NCBI GenBank assembly: GCA_937901745.1
Contig: CALGSZ010000038.1
Location: 1-6,830 of the forward strand
DNA length: 6,830 bases
DNA from: an uncultured Chloroflexota bacterium
GTDB taxonomy: Bacteria > Chloroflexota > Chloroflexia > Thermomicrobiales > UBA6265
Direction: 5' to 3'
A program made the translations under genes and the position numbers. Shown here in pieces: positions 1 through 5,984 of the stretch. How positions within the stretch are numbered: position 1 is the stretch's first letter; each line of letters begins with the position of its first letter. The notes below the pieces were generated by a model. The model ran no database searches and was not told the origin of the DNA. It saw only the letters and a list, made by a program, of their open reading frames with translations.

Positions 1-114
1 CCGGGCGGTGGGACATGGGCGGCAGTCTGGCGCAGCGGGCCCGTGCGGTCAAGGCAAGCCGGGGAGAGCCTGCGAAGTGCTGATTGCCGAACATTTTGCG
101 GCGCCAGAGAAGCC

Positions 115-144
115 GTGGGCCCAAATTTGGGCCCACTCGAGTGG
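115..144. repeat. Compound palindrome beyond higA
   Basis: Positions 115-136 form a perfect 22-bp palindrome with 11-bp arms and no spacer; the left arm is GTGGGCCCAAA. A second perfect palindrome, CCACTCGAGTGG at 133-144, shares its first bases with the right arm of the first. In RNA the two would be mutually exclusive hairpins. The site lies 45 bp beyond the higA stop codon. Neither strand has a T-run after the stem, so a standard intrinsic terminator is not supported. It may be a protein-binding site, or a terminator of unusual form for the higBA transcript. The palindromes are certain; the role is unknown. Confidence 0.6.
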
Positions 145-181
145 CGACGAGCGGAGGCTCATGGCGTCACGCGTCGAATGA

Positions 182-487
182 TCACGCTGCCTCGCGCGGG
201 TGCACGTCGCGCTTGATCTTGTCGGCGGACGTGCGCGTGGCAACGTCGAGGTCGTACGCGGCCTGGAGGTTCATCCAGAACTCTGGCGTCGTCCCGAAAT
301 ACCGTGCCAGTCGGAGCGCCGTATCAGCCGTGATGCTGCGACGGCCATTCACGATCTCGCTCATCCTCGTCACGGGCACCCGCAGGTCGCGCGCGAGCCC
401 GTTGATGCTCAGGCCGAGCGGCGTCATGAGATCCTCCTTCAGGATCTCGCCGGGATGCACCGGCGGCAGCCGGCGACTCTTGGCCAT
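182..487 (-). CDS. higA: HigA-family antitoxin (XRE-type HTH)
   Basis: This 101-residue protein has the layout of HigA antitoxins. It opens with a basic MAKSRR and the family signature HPGEILKEDL at residues 11-20. An XRE-type helix-turn-helix follows at about 26-70, with LSINGLARDLRVP, the recognition-helix region VTRMSEIVNGRR, and TALRLARYFGTTPEFWMNLQ. HigA binds and neutralises the HigB toxin and represses the operon by binding palindromes in its promoter. The gene lies 15 bp after the toxin stop codon, so the order is toxin first, as is usual for higBA and the reverse of most type II systems. A good ribosome binding site (GGAGAGG) sits in that gap just before the ATG. The operator at 795-813 is its expected target. 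The family call is firm; the interaction with this HigB is inferred from adjacency. Confidence 0.95.
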   Translation of the reverse strand: MAKSRRLPPVHPGEILKEDLMTPLGLSINGLARDLRVPVTRMSEIVNGRRSITADTALRLARYFGTTPEFWMNLQAAYDLDVATRTSADKIKRDVHPREAA

Positions 488-502
488 GATTCCTCTCCAG
501 CG

Positions 503-781
503 TTAGTGGTAATCCACGATCTCCACATCGTCGGCATCCCCATCACGCCAGACGAAGCAGATGCGGTACTGATCGTTGACCCGGATGCTGTGCTGTCCGC
601 GCCGATCGCCCGCCAGGGCTTCCAGCCGGTTGCCGGGAAATGCGGCCAAGTCTCGCAGTTCGCGGGCAGCGTTGAGCTGCTGCAGCTTCCTCTGGGCCAC
701 CCGGGCCACCTTCTGCAACCGTCGGCTGAACCGACCGCCAAACAACGCTTCGGTCTCGGCGTCCTTGAACGACCGGATCAC
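503..781 (-). CDS. higB: HigB toxin, RelE/HigB-family mRNA interferase
   Basis: A 92-residue basic protein, the normal size for HigB. It matches the family along its whole length: MIRSFKDAETEALF at the start, the block PGNRLEALAGDR at 49-60, GQHSIRVNDQYRICF at 62-76, and the C-terminal DVEIVDYH. HigB toxins are ribosome-dependent endoribonucleases that cut mRNA in the ribosomal A site. Conserved basic residues likely to matter here are R67, R73 and the C-terminal H92. The start is GTG at 781, chosen because it gives the family N-terminus and has GGAG five bases upstream. It is the first gene of the operon with higA and lies just downstream of the inverted-repeat operator. No truncation or loss of a conserved residue is visible, so the pair is probably functional. 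Confidence 0.94.
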   Translation of the reverse strand: MIRSFKDAETEALFGGRFSRRLQKVARVAQRKLQQLNAARELRDLAAFPGNRLEALAGDRRGQHSIRVNDQYRICFVWRDGDADDVEIVDYH

Positions 782-794
782 GTCGTCTCCAGGC

Positions 795-813
795 TATAAC
801 GCGGCGCGTTATA
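795..813. promoter_or_regulatory. higBA operator and promoter
   Basis: A perfect inverted repeat, TATAACGCG-G-CGCGTTATA, has 9-bp arms around one central base and lies 13 bp before the higB GTG. Palindromes of this TATAAC...GTTATA kind at higBA promoters are typical binding sites for the HigA dimer. Minus-strand promoter elements overlap it: TTGACG (814-819) abuts the repeat and could be a -35, and TATAAC inside the upstream arm could be a -10. I cannot decide which hexamer pair is used. Either way, a repressor bound here would block RNA polymerase, which fits autoregulation by HigA. Confidence 0.8.
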
Positions 814-871
814 CGTCAAGCAGTATGGCCCTCCAGCCGCCACCCATTCCAAACACAGCCGTCCTCCAACC

Positions 872-1918
872 TCAGCCACGCCCCGCCATCTTGAGAACTT
901 TGTTCGAGCGTGGCGCAACGGGGATCTTCACCTGTTGGCTCGCGGCCACCAGATCCTCCTTCAGCAGGTGCGCGTAGTGCGCTTCAGTCACCGCCACGCT
1001 CGAGTGCCCGAGGATCTTCGACAGCTTGTAGATGTCGCCCCCGGCCTGGAGCCACCGCGTGCCGAACGTGTGGCGCAGCACGTGCGGCGTGATGGTCGGA
1101 ATCTTGGCCCGCGCGCAGCCTTCCGCCAGCACCTCGCGCAGCCGCTGCGGGTTCTGCGTCCACAGCTTGCCTTCCTCTTCGAGCTGCTCCTCGAGCGCCG
1201 CGCGAGCGTCCGGCTGCATCGGCACGTCGCGTTCCTTGCGGAACTTGCCCGTGACGTGCACGGTTCCGCGCAGCCAGTCGATGTCGCGCTCGGGAGCAAT
1301 GCCCCGGATCTCGTCGAGGCGACAGCCGGTGCCGAGCGCGAACCGAACGAATCGCTGGAAGCGCGGATGGAGCGCTTCCAGCAGCAACGATTCCTCGTCG
1401 AGCGTGAGCACGCGAGTTCGCGGCTTGTCCTTGCCGCGCTTGATGCCGCGGAACGGGTTGCGGATGTCGTAGCCCTCGTCGATCGCGCGCTCGAAGATCG
1501 ACTGCAGCAGCCCGCGTTCGCGGCGTACCGTGCTCTCCGACACCTGGCGTCGGTTCTTGTGGCCAGGGTTGCCGGTCATTTGCGTCCGCCGGAAATTCAG
1601 GTAGCGGACCACGTCGGATTTCGTGATCTCGTCGAGGCGTCTGGCGGCGAAGTGCGGCAGGAAGTGCGCGACGATCTGCGCGTCGCGGTTCCTTGCCGAC
1701 TTCTGCGGCGTGTAGGTCTTGCGGTAGATGTCCCACCATTCAGCGAAACTCGGAATCGTGCTCTTCCATCCGTGGATGCCGGCGCGGATGTCGAGTTCGA
1801 TCTCGTTGGCCCGCCGCTCGGCGGCCTTGCGGTCGGCGAACCCGGTGGATTCGCGGAACAGCCGGCCGTTGATCATCTTCCGGAAGTACCAAATGCCGCC
1901 GCGCTTCCGTAAAGCCAT
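872..1918 (-). CDS. Tyrosine recombinase / phage-type integrase
   Basis: This 348-residue integrase catalyses site-specific DNA strand exchange, most likely integrating and excising the element that carries it. The N-terminal ~50 residues (MALRKRGGIWYFRKMINGRL...) resemble an arm-type DNA-binding segment. A core-binding SAM-like domain spans about 55-150. The catalytic domain follows, with all active-site residues present: R200 (GTGCRLDEIRG), K225 (TGKFRKERDVP), H279 and R282 (HVLRHTFGTRW), H305 (ILGHSS) and nucleophile Y315 (TEAHYAHLL). The ATG at 1918 was chosen because a strong AGGGGG ribosome binding site precedes it and the conserved domain begins there. The frame stays open to an ATG at 2029, but those 37 extra residues are low-complexity and lie over the HTH gene. 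The upstream HTH gene is the likely directionality factor. The recombinase looks intact. Its attachment site is not identified. Confidence 0.93.
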   Translation of the reverse strand: MALRKRGGIWYFRKMINGRLFRESTGFADRKAAERRANEIELDIRAGIHGWKSTIPSFAEWWDIYRKTYTPQKSARNRDAQIVAHFLPHFAARRLDEITKSDVVRYLNFRRTQMTGNPGHKNRRQVSESTVRRERGLLQSIFERAIDEGYDIRNPFRGIKRGKDKPRTRVLTLDEESLLLEALHPRFQRFVRFALGTGCRLDEIRGIAPERDIDWLRGTVHVTGKFRKERDVPMQPDARAALEEQLEEEGKLWTQNPQRLREVLAEGCARAKIPTITPHVLRHTFGTRWLQAGGDIYKLSKILGHSSVAVTEAHYAHLLKEDLVAASQQVKIPVAPRSNKVLKMAGRG

Positions 1919-2166
1919 ACGTTTCCCCCTTTCGCATCCAGCGATCCAACGCCTCGCGATCGAACCGGACCCTGCGGCCGTCGCGGATGAATGGCAACTG
2001 GCAGCGGTTGATCCGGTGGTAGATCGCATGCATGTGTCATGCAGAGGTACTTCGCGGCCGTCCTGACGTCGAACCAGCGCGACTCGACGTCCGAGCCCGG
2101 CCGTTCGACACGCGCACGGCTACGCTGAGCGCCGTCGAAAGATAGAGCTGCGTCTTTCGGTTCCAT
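1740..2166 (-). pseudogene. Excisionase-like HTH gene, frameshifted
   Basis: Two overlapping frames together encode one MerR/excisionase-type DNA-binding domain. The first, from ATG 2166, gives SRWFDVRTAAKYLCMT (helix-turn-helix start). The second continues from about 2033 with HAIYHRINRCQLPFIRDGRR and then VRFDREALDRWMRKGE, the wing and terminal helix. The break falls at CATGCATG (2027-2034). Removing one CATG copy restores a single frame reading MTHAIYHRI; a one-base insertion would also explain it. The recognisable domain ends near 1922, but the second frame has no stop until 1740, inside the integrase. A ribosome binding site (AGAGG) precedes the 2166 ATG. Such proteins bend DNA and steer an adjacent integrase toward excision, and the gene ends where the integrase begins. 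If the frameshift is real, the element may have lost controlled excision. A sequencing error remains possible. Confidence 0.75.
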
Positions 2167-2548
2167 TGGCGAACCTCTTGTGATGTTGCCGAGGTGTCGA
2201 TGGGGAGGACGTCGGCGATGGCGCTGGGCGCGACCGCCGAGGCGTGTGGTCCGGAGCCGCCCTCGGGTTCAGGGACTCGTCTGACCGCCAGAGCCTGAGG
2301 CTGTGGCTACCTCTACGTGAGCGCGGCTCCGACGAAGGAAGCCCGCTCGCTCAGCCCCGCAAGCACGCCCTTGGGGGGCGCGTGCGATCCTCCGCGCCGG
2401 GCGACGCGGGGATGAGGTGATGGGTGAGGAGTCGATGCTAACGCTGGAGATGGGCGGCCGTCAACGGCACGGACATTCTGGCGACTGCTGGCGACTCGCG
2501 GCGAACCGCGGTGAACAGACATCCATGGCCGTCTTGTAGCATCTCGTC
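2167..2548. other. Gene-poor spacer between mobility and defence genes
   Basis: About 380 bases separate the divergent HTH/integrase unit and the SEC-C gene. Open frames occur here, as expected at this GC content; the longest, on the minus strand at 2313-2522, has a proline-, arginine- and serine-rich translation with no recognisable motif, so I do not call it. The stretch should hold the leftward promoter of the excisionase/integrase unit and the rightward promoter of the SEC-C gene. A tandem decanucleotide repeat is listed separately. An imperfect G+C stem near 2360-2385 lacks a T-run. Confidence 0.5.
2481..2520. repeat. Four degenerate 10-bp tandem units
   Basis: Four consecutive 10-base units read GCGACTGCTG, GCGACTCGCG, GCGAACCGCG and GTGAACAGAC. 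They share the frame GYGAMY followed by a more variable GC-rich half; the fourth unit is the most diverged. A period close to one helical turn would place repeated sites on the same face of the DNA, as in arrays for integrase arm-binding or repressor proteins. The array ends 28 bases before the SEC-C start codon, so it could also affect that promoter. The periodicity is visible in the sequence; any function is a guess. Confidence 0.5.
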
Positions 2549-3649
2549 ATGCCGAAGCTCGGAAGGAATGAACCGTGTTGGTGCGGTTCAGGCAAGAAGT
2601 TCAAGCGATGCCATCTTGACAGAGAGCGGCAAACTCCTCCCACGAAACAAGAGTTTCTCAGAGCCTACCTCCGCACGATCCGCGTCGAGACATGCTTGCA
2701 CCCGGCTGCGCCAGGTGGTTGCTCGGGTCGCATAGTCAGGGCGCACACGATTCAACGTGCTGGCGGACTCTCAAGAATCGCGCACGATGGTCACATCTAT
2801 GCGTTCGAAACAGACTTGATGAAACGGCTGAACGGGGAGGTCCACGCACCCACCCTTGTCGGGATCCGTAAAGCATCCACGTTTACAGGCTTCTGCGCGG
2901 ATCATGACTCGGCGACCTTCCGCCCCCTTGAGACGCAGCCGTTCTCGGGCACCCCCGAGCAGATCGCGTTGCTGGTGTACCGAGCGGTCTGTCGCGAGCT
3001 GTACGCAAAGCAACGAGCCCTAGACCTCCGGAGGGTCTTTGCCGAGCTGGATAGGGGAAGGAGCCAACAGCAGCAACGCGCGATGCACGCTCGATTCAAG
3101 AACTACATCGCGGGCGTTTCATTGGCTATTGCTGATCTGGCCTCGATCAAGGCCACACTAGAGACATGCCTCGCCAATCAAGATTTCGCGGAGCTGCACT
3201 CACTGGTCCTCGACCTTCTGGAGGTCCCGGATATCATGGTGTCCACCATGCTGAATCCCGAGGTGGACTTCGACGGCAACGTTCTGCAGACTCTCGCGCC
3301 TGACGCGCCCGTAGAGTGGGTGTCCTTCTCGTTGATTGGTACCGACACCGGCGGGGCCGCCGTCTTTGCTTGGCTCGGTAACGGGAACGAGGTCGCGCGC
3401 TGTCTCATCGACTCCCTCGAGCGCCTACCTGACGATCAGCTTCCAGACGCGATCGTACGCTTTGCATTCGAGATGGCCGAGAACACTTTCGCAGCGCCCG
3501 ACTGGTGGGACGATATTGCTCCCGAGGTCCAGCGGCGGCTCCTCACTCGAATGGAGACAGGAGGTGTTCCGGTGCGCCGGAGGGACGCACTGAAAGACGA
3601 TGGACTCCGGACCGTACGCTGGAACGTTGCGGATCGGACGAGGCGCTAG
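2549..3649 (+). CDS. SEC-C zinc-motif protein with a second Cys/His cluster, function unknown
   Basis: A 366-residue protein I cannot assign to a characterised function. It opens with a clear SEC-C motif, GRNEPCWCGSGKKFKRCH (residues 5-22; zinc ligands C10, C12, C21, H22), a small nucleic-acid- or protein-binding module found on SecA and many unrelated proteins. A second candidate metal site follows: C49, C58, the AHTIQRAGGLSRIA segment with H66, H82, and FCADHD with C116 and H119. The spacing suggests a treble-clef or HNH-like fold, but no nuclease signature is certain. The middle (about 135-225) looks helical. The C-terminal part contains ENTFAAPDWWDDI at 311-323, which looks like a conserved motif. 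No signal peptide or membrane segment is seen, so it is probably cytosolic. No ribosome binding site precedes the ATG; a TAGCAT -10-like hexamer lies six bases upstream. It ends 6 bp from the convergent Mrr-like gene, and neighbouring nucleases suggest a defence role (inference). Confidence 0.85.
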   Translation: MPKLGRNEPCWCGSGKKFKRCHLDRERQTPPTKQEFLRAYLRTIRVETCLHPAAPGGCSGRIVRAHTIQRAGGLSRIAHDGHIYAFETDLMKRLNGEVHAPTLVGIRKASTFTGFCADHDSATFRPLETQPFSGTPEQIALLVYRAVCRELYAKQRALDLRRVFAELDRGRSQQQQRAMHARFKNYIAGVSLAIADLASIKATLETCLANQDFAELHSLVLDLLEVPDIMVSTMLNPEVDFDGNVLQTLAPDAPVEWVSFSLIGTDTGGAAVFAWLGNGNEVARCLIDSLERLPDDQLPDAIVRFAFEMAENTFAAPDWWDDIAPEVQRRLLTRMETGGVPVRRRDALKDDGLRTVRWNVADRTRR

Positions 3650-3655
3650 CCTTCG

Positions 3656-4681
3656 CTATTCGACCGGCCAGTACAGTCTCTGAAGCGGCACCAACGCTCG
3701 TGTAGCGGGATCGAGTCGCTCGTAATGCTGCAGAAGCAGTTCGCGGAGCTTTGGCAAAGTGATGAGAGTCAATGGGACGACGGCGCGGTCGGCCTCGTAA
3801 CGAGCCTCTTTTGTAAAGCCCCCCGTACTGACGTACAGGCACCGATCGCCGGACCGTCGTCCGCCAAGGAACGATCTGAGTTCGTCCGCGCCCATCGCGC
3901 CGCTGCGGTGCTTGACCTCGACGAATATCCGCGGTTCCTGCAAGCCAAGTCCATCTGGTGAGGCAAAGATGTCGACGCCGCGATCTGATCCGTCTGCGGA
4001 CACCGTGGCGTGATAGCCCATCGCTTTCAAGATTCCTGCGACTAACTCCTGCATCTGCTGCCAGTCCAAGGAAGCGATTCGATCCTCAATGAATTGTTCG
4101 GACTTCTCGCGAACATCCTCGCGTAGAATTGTCTCCGCGGTTTGCGCCTCGTCGTCCTGGGCAACGCTGACAGCCACGGGCGCGGGCGCCTCTGCTGCCG
4201 ACGTCTCCAAGGGCACAGCTTTGCTCCACAGCTCGTCGCTGACATCCTGGCTGGCGCGGAAGAACGTCGCGATGGAGCCGAGGCCGTTGCGCGTGTCTAC
4301 AGAGAGCGCGTCGCGTGGCGCCTGGTGAGTCCATCGAACGGCGCGAACCCTCGGCAGCGGTCCGTCCCGCCACTGCACATCCCCTTCGACAGTCCCGAGC
4401 AGATAGACGCGAGTGTTCGGGTCATAGGTCGCCACTCGGTCGCCTGGCCGCATTTCCGTGAGAAATCGCCTGACCTGTGCTTGCCACACGCGCCGACTGC
4501 CTGGCTTCGCCGTAGGAAAAGTTCGGTCGAACAAGTCTGTGAGAAAGTCATCGTCGGCGTTCGGCGCGATTGGACCGGCCTCCCGCCAGCCAATTGCGAC
4601 GTGAGAATTTGCTCGGAAATCATCGATGAAGGCTGCATTCTTGCCGGCACGAACGAGCCATGTTCTCGGGTGCTTCGCCAT
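3656..4681 (-). CDS. Mrr-family restriction endonuclease with N-terminal reader-like domain
   Basis: A 341-residue protein. The C-terminal domain (about 203-315) is an Mrr-type PD-(D/E)XK nuclease: LDWQQMQELVAGILKAMGY contributes the first acidic helix (E212), SDRGVDIFA gives D237, and RIFVEVKHR gives E255 and K257, followed by the family block LYVSTGGFTKEARYEA. Mrr enzymes are type IV restriction enzymes that cut modified foreign DNA. Unlike E. coli Mrr, the N-terminus is not an obvious winged helix. It starts TWLVRAGKNAAFIDDF, has VAIGW at 28-32 and then RPGDRVATY and YLLGTVEGD, a pattern like PUA/EVE-type modified-base readers (inference). An Ala/Glu-rich linker lies at about 158-200. The ATG at 4681 is preferred because the conserved domain begins there; in-frame ATGs at 4732 and 4762 would add 17 or 27 residues. 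There is no ribosome binding site, but CATAAT lies ten bases upstream. All catalytic residues are present. Confidence 0.88.
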   Translation of the reverse strand: MAKHPRTWLVRAGKNAAFIDDFRANSHVAIGWREAGPIAPNADDDFLTDLFDRTFPTAKPGSRRVWQAQVRRFLTEMRPGDRVATYDPNTRVYLLGTVEGDVQWRDGPLPRVRAVRWTHQAPRDALSVDTRNGLGSIATFFRASQDVSDELWSKAVPLETSAAEAPAPVAVSVAQDDEAQTAETILREDVREKSEQFIEDRIASLDWQQMQELVAGILKAMGYHATVSADGSDRGVDIFASPDGLGLQEPRIFVEVKHRSGAMGADELRSFLGGRRSGDRCLYVSTGGFTKEARYEADRAVVPLTLITLPKLRELLLQHYERLDPATRALVPLQRLYWPVE

Positions 4682-4796
4682 AGATTCGAGGATTATGCCT
4701 GCTGAAGTGCCCAGCGCGATCGCTCTGGACATCCGCTCCGCGCGGGGGCGCCTGGACGGCATCTGCTACGGCTCGGCCGGTCACACCCCTCACGCG

Positions 4797-4814
4797 GTTC
4801 ATCAATTGATGAAC
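4797..4814. promoter_or_regulatory. 18-bp palindrome over the small HTH start codon
   Basis: GTTCATCAATTGATGAAC is a perfect 18-bp palindrome and is AT-rich against a GC-rich background. It covers the ATG at 4809-4811 of the small HTH gene. A dimer bound here would block transcription start or elongation, so an autoregulatory operator is the simplest reading. It lies in the divergent space between that gene and the Mrr-like gene, 116 bp from the latter's start. A hairpin hiding the start codon in the mRNA is an alternative. The palindrome is certain; the role is inferred. Confidence 0.6.
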
Positions 4815-5009
4815 ACGGTGCTACTGTACGAAGAGGTCTGGGCTGAGCCGACCCAGCAAGTGGCCAAGCGATATGGCGTCTCTGACGTGGCCATCGCAAA
4901 GGCGTGTGCGTTGCTCGACATCCCGAAGCCGCCGCGGGGCTATTGGGCGAAGAAAGCGGCCGGGCAGAAGCTGCCGCATCGGCCCTCGCTACCGAAACGA
5001 GAGAGCTGA
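4809..5009 (+). CDS. Small helix-turn-helix protein (VWxEP...PPRGYWAK family)
   Basis: A 66-residue protein whose core LYEEVWAEP, VAKRYGVSDVAIAKACALL and DIPKPPRGYWAKKAAGQK is a widespread conserved module. The central part reads as a helix-turn-helix in which GVSDVAIAKAC is the recognition helix, and the PPRGYWAK segment follows it in all relatives I recall. The function of the family is not established; DNA binding is the reasonable inference. The frame is open upstream to 4626, but the added residues show no conservation and overlap the Mrr-like gene, so the ATG at 4809 is preferred. No clear ribosome binding site is present. Relatives I recall are often longer, with more sequence after this module; here the frame stops at LPKRES, 8 bp before the end of the convergent HNH gene, so a 3' truncation is possible. 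It lies between two nuclease genes and may regulate them or itself. Confidence 0.72.
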   Translation: MNTVLLYEEVWAEPTQQVAKRYGVSDVAIAKACALLDIPKPPRGYWAKKAAGQKLPHRPSLPKRES

Positions 5010-5017
5010 CACTCCTA

Positions 5018-5965
5018 CTACGCACCTCGATAGACATGTTCGTTGTGCCAGCGCAAGTAGTCCGGGCTCGGCGCATCGGCCTCCGACGGGGGAACGAACA
5101 CCTGCGCTCCATGTAGCGGGTAGTACGACCGACCGTTTCGATAATCCTCCTTGAGGCGAGGGCTGACTTCCATCCGATGCTCAGGCGTGATCGTCAGGTA
5201 GCCCTGATCGAACAACCGGTGCAGATCGGCACGGAGCAGAACGCCGTTGCGGACGTCATGCGGACCATGCTTCGCGTACGGCTGGATGTGCGACGCTTCC
5301 AATGCTGGCAGCGAATGCTCTTGGGTGACAGCACAGGCCCGACCGTACGCGTCCATGACCGCGACCCGGAAGATTCCCTGACCAAGCCGCGGCGCAACCA
5401 GCTGCGGCGTTCCGTAACGCGGCGAGTCTTCGCGAACGAGAAGCGGCTGCCGGTCCACCAGGTTCGTCTGACGTGCCTTCACCCGTGCCAGGCACTCCTC
5501 CCAGAGTCTCCGGCCTTCGCCGACCGTCAGGTCGTACCGCTTGTGCCGCAGGTTCGCAGGCGGCCAATCGCGCGGCCCTGTCACCCAGTCGTCGGGATGA
5601 AAGAAGGTCGGTTGCGCCAGCAGAATACAGCCGATCTCATTCGATGGTGACTGTGCGCGGTAGTCGATTCGCGCTCTGATCCCGCCGATTCGCTCCCGCA
5701 TAGCATCGAGCGTCGGGCAGCCGTTCTTCACTCCAAACGTTTCCCAGGCAAGCCAATCGGGCAAACGTGAGTAGCGCGCGAAGTGAGCAAAGCCGCAAAT
5801 CGCATGGTCGTACCGCGCCTTCAGCTTGAAGAAGAACGGCGCTCCGACCTCGCCTTTGAACCCCCAGTGAGCTGAGGGCGTCCAGAAGTTGACTTCGTCC
5901 AGTGCATCCCGGGCGAGCAGGAACTCGTACCAGCCGTGGTCGGTGATGGCAACCGTTCCGTTCAT
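5018..5965 (-). CDS. HNH endonuclease with N-terminal PUA/EVE-like domain
   Basis: A 315-residue nuclease. The C-terminal HNH domain (HNH_2 type, about 196-260) shows YGRACAVTQEHSLPALEASH, then NGVLLRADLHRLFDQGYLTI, giving C211, the HNH triad H226, N240 and H249, and the trailing DYRNGRSYYPLHG and LRWHNEHVYRG that this family carries. The N-terminal ~130 residues (TDHGWYEFLLARDALDEVNFW, FFFKLKARYDHAICGFAHFA, LPDWLAWETFGVKNG) resemble the PUA/EVE-like domain fused to HNH in modification-dependent nucleases such as VcaM4I. That fold reads modified bases by flipping them, so restriction of modified phage DNA is the likely role; the specificity is not readable. The usual glycine after CAVT is glutamine (Q215). 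The ATG at 5965 gives the family N-terminus. There is no ribosome binding site, but TACTAT lies eight bases upstream. It is convergent with the small HTH gene and divergent from the abiEi remnant. Confidence 0.9.
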   Translation of the reverse strand: MNGTVAITDHGWYEFLLARDALDEVNFWTPSAHWGFKGEVGAPFFFKLKARYDHAICGFAHFARYSRLPDWLAWETFGVKNGCPTLDAMRERIGGIRARIDYRAQSPSNEIGCILLAQPTFFHPDDWVTGPRDWPPANLRHKRYDLTVGEGRRLWEECLARVKARQTNLVDRQPLLVREDSPRYGTPQLVAPRLGQGIFRVAVMDAYGRACAVTQEHSLPALEASHIQPYAKHGPHDVRNGVLLRADLHRLFDQGYLTITPEHRMEVSPRLKEDYRNGRSYYPLHGAQVFVPPSEADAPSPDYLRWHNEHVYRGA

Positions 5966-5984
5966 TTGGCGTCATAGTACGACG

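Noticed and set aside
49..243. Minus-strand open frame of 64 residues at the left edge
   Set aside because: It overlaps the end of higA and crosses the palindrome, with no recognisable domain.
935..1912. Long plus-strand open frame antisense to the integrase
   Set aside because: It is the mirror of the integrase reading frame; the minus strand encodes all catalytic residues, while this translation has no recognisable domain.
1919..2029. Extending the integrase to an upstream ATG at 2029
   Set aside because: The extra 37 residues are low-complexity, overlap the HTH gene in another frame, and the ATG at 1918 has a strong ribosome binding site and the conserved start.
2360..2385. Possible terminator hairpin (GCACGCCC...GGGCGCGTGC)
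   Set aside because: The stem needs a 2-base bulge, there is no T-run, and it does not follow a gene end.
2313..2522. Minus-strand open frame of 69 residues in the spacer
   Set aside because: The translation is proline-, serine- and arginine-rich with no motif, as expected for non-coding GC-rich DNA; it also runs across the tandem repeat.
4626..4808. Longer start for the small HTH gene at 4626 or 4695
   Set aside because: The added residues show no conserved sequence, overlap the Mrr-like gene, and the conserved module begins right after the ATG at 4809.
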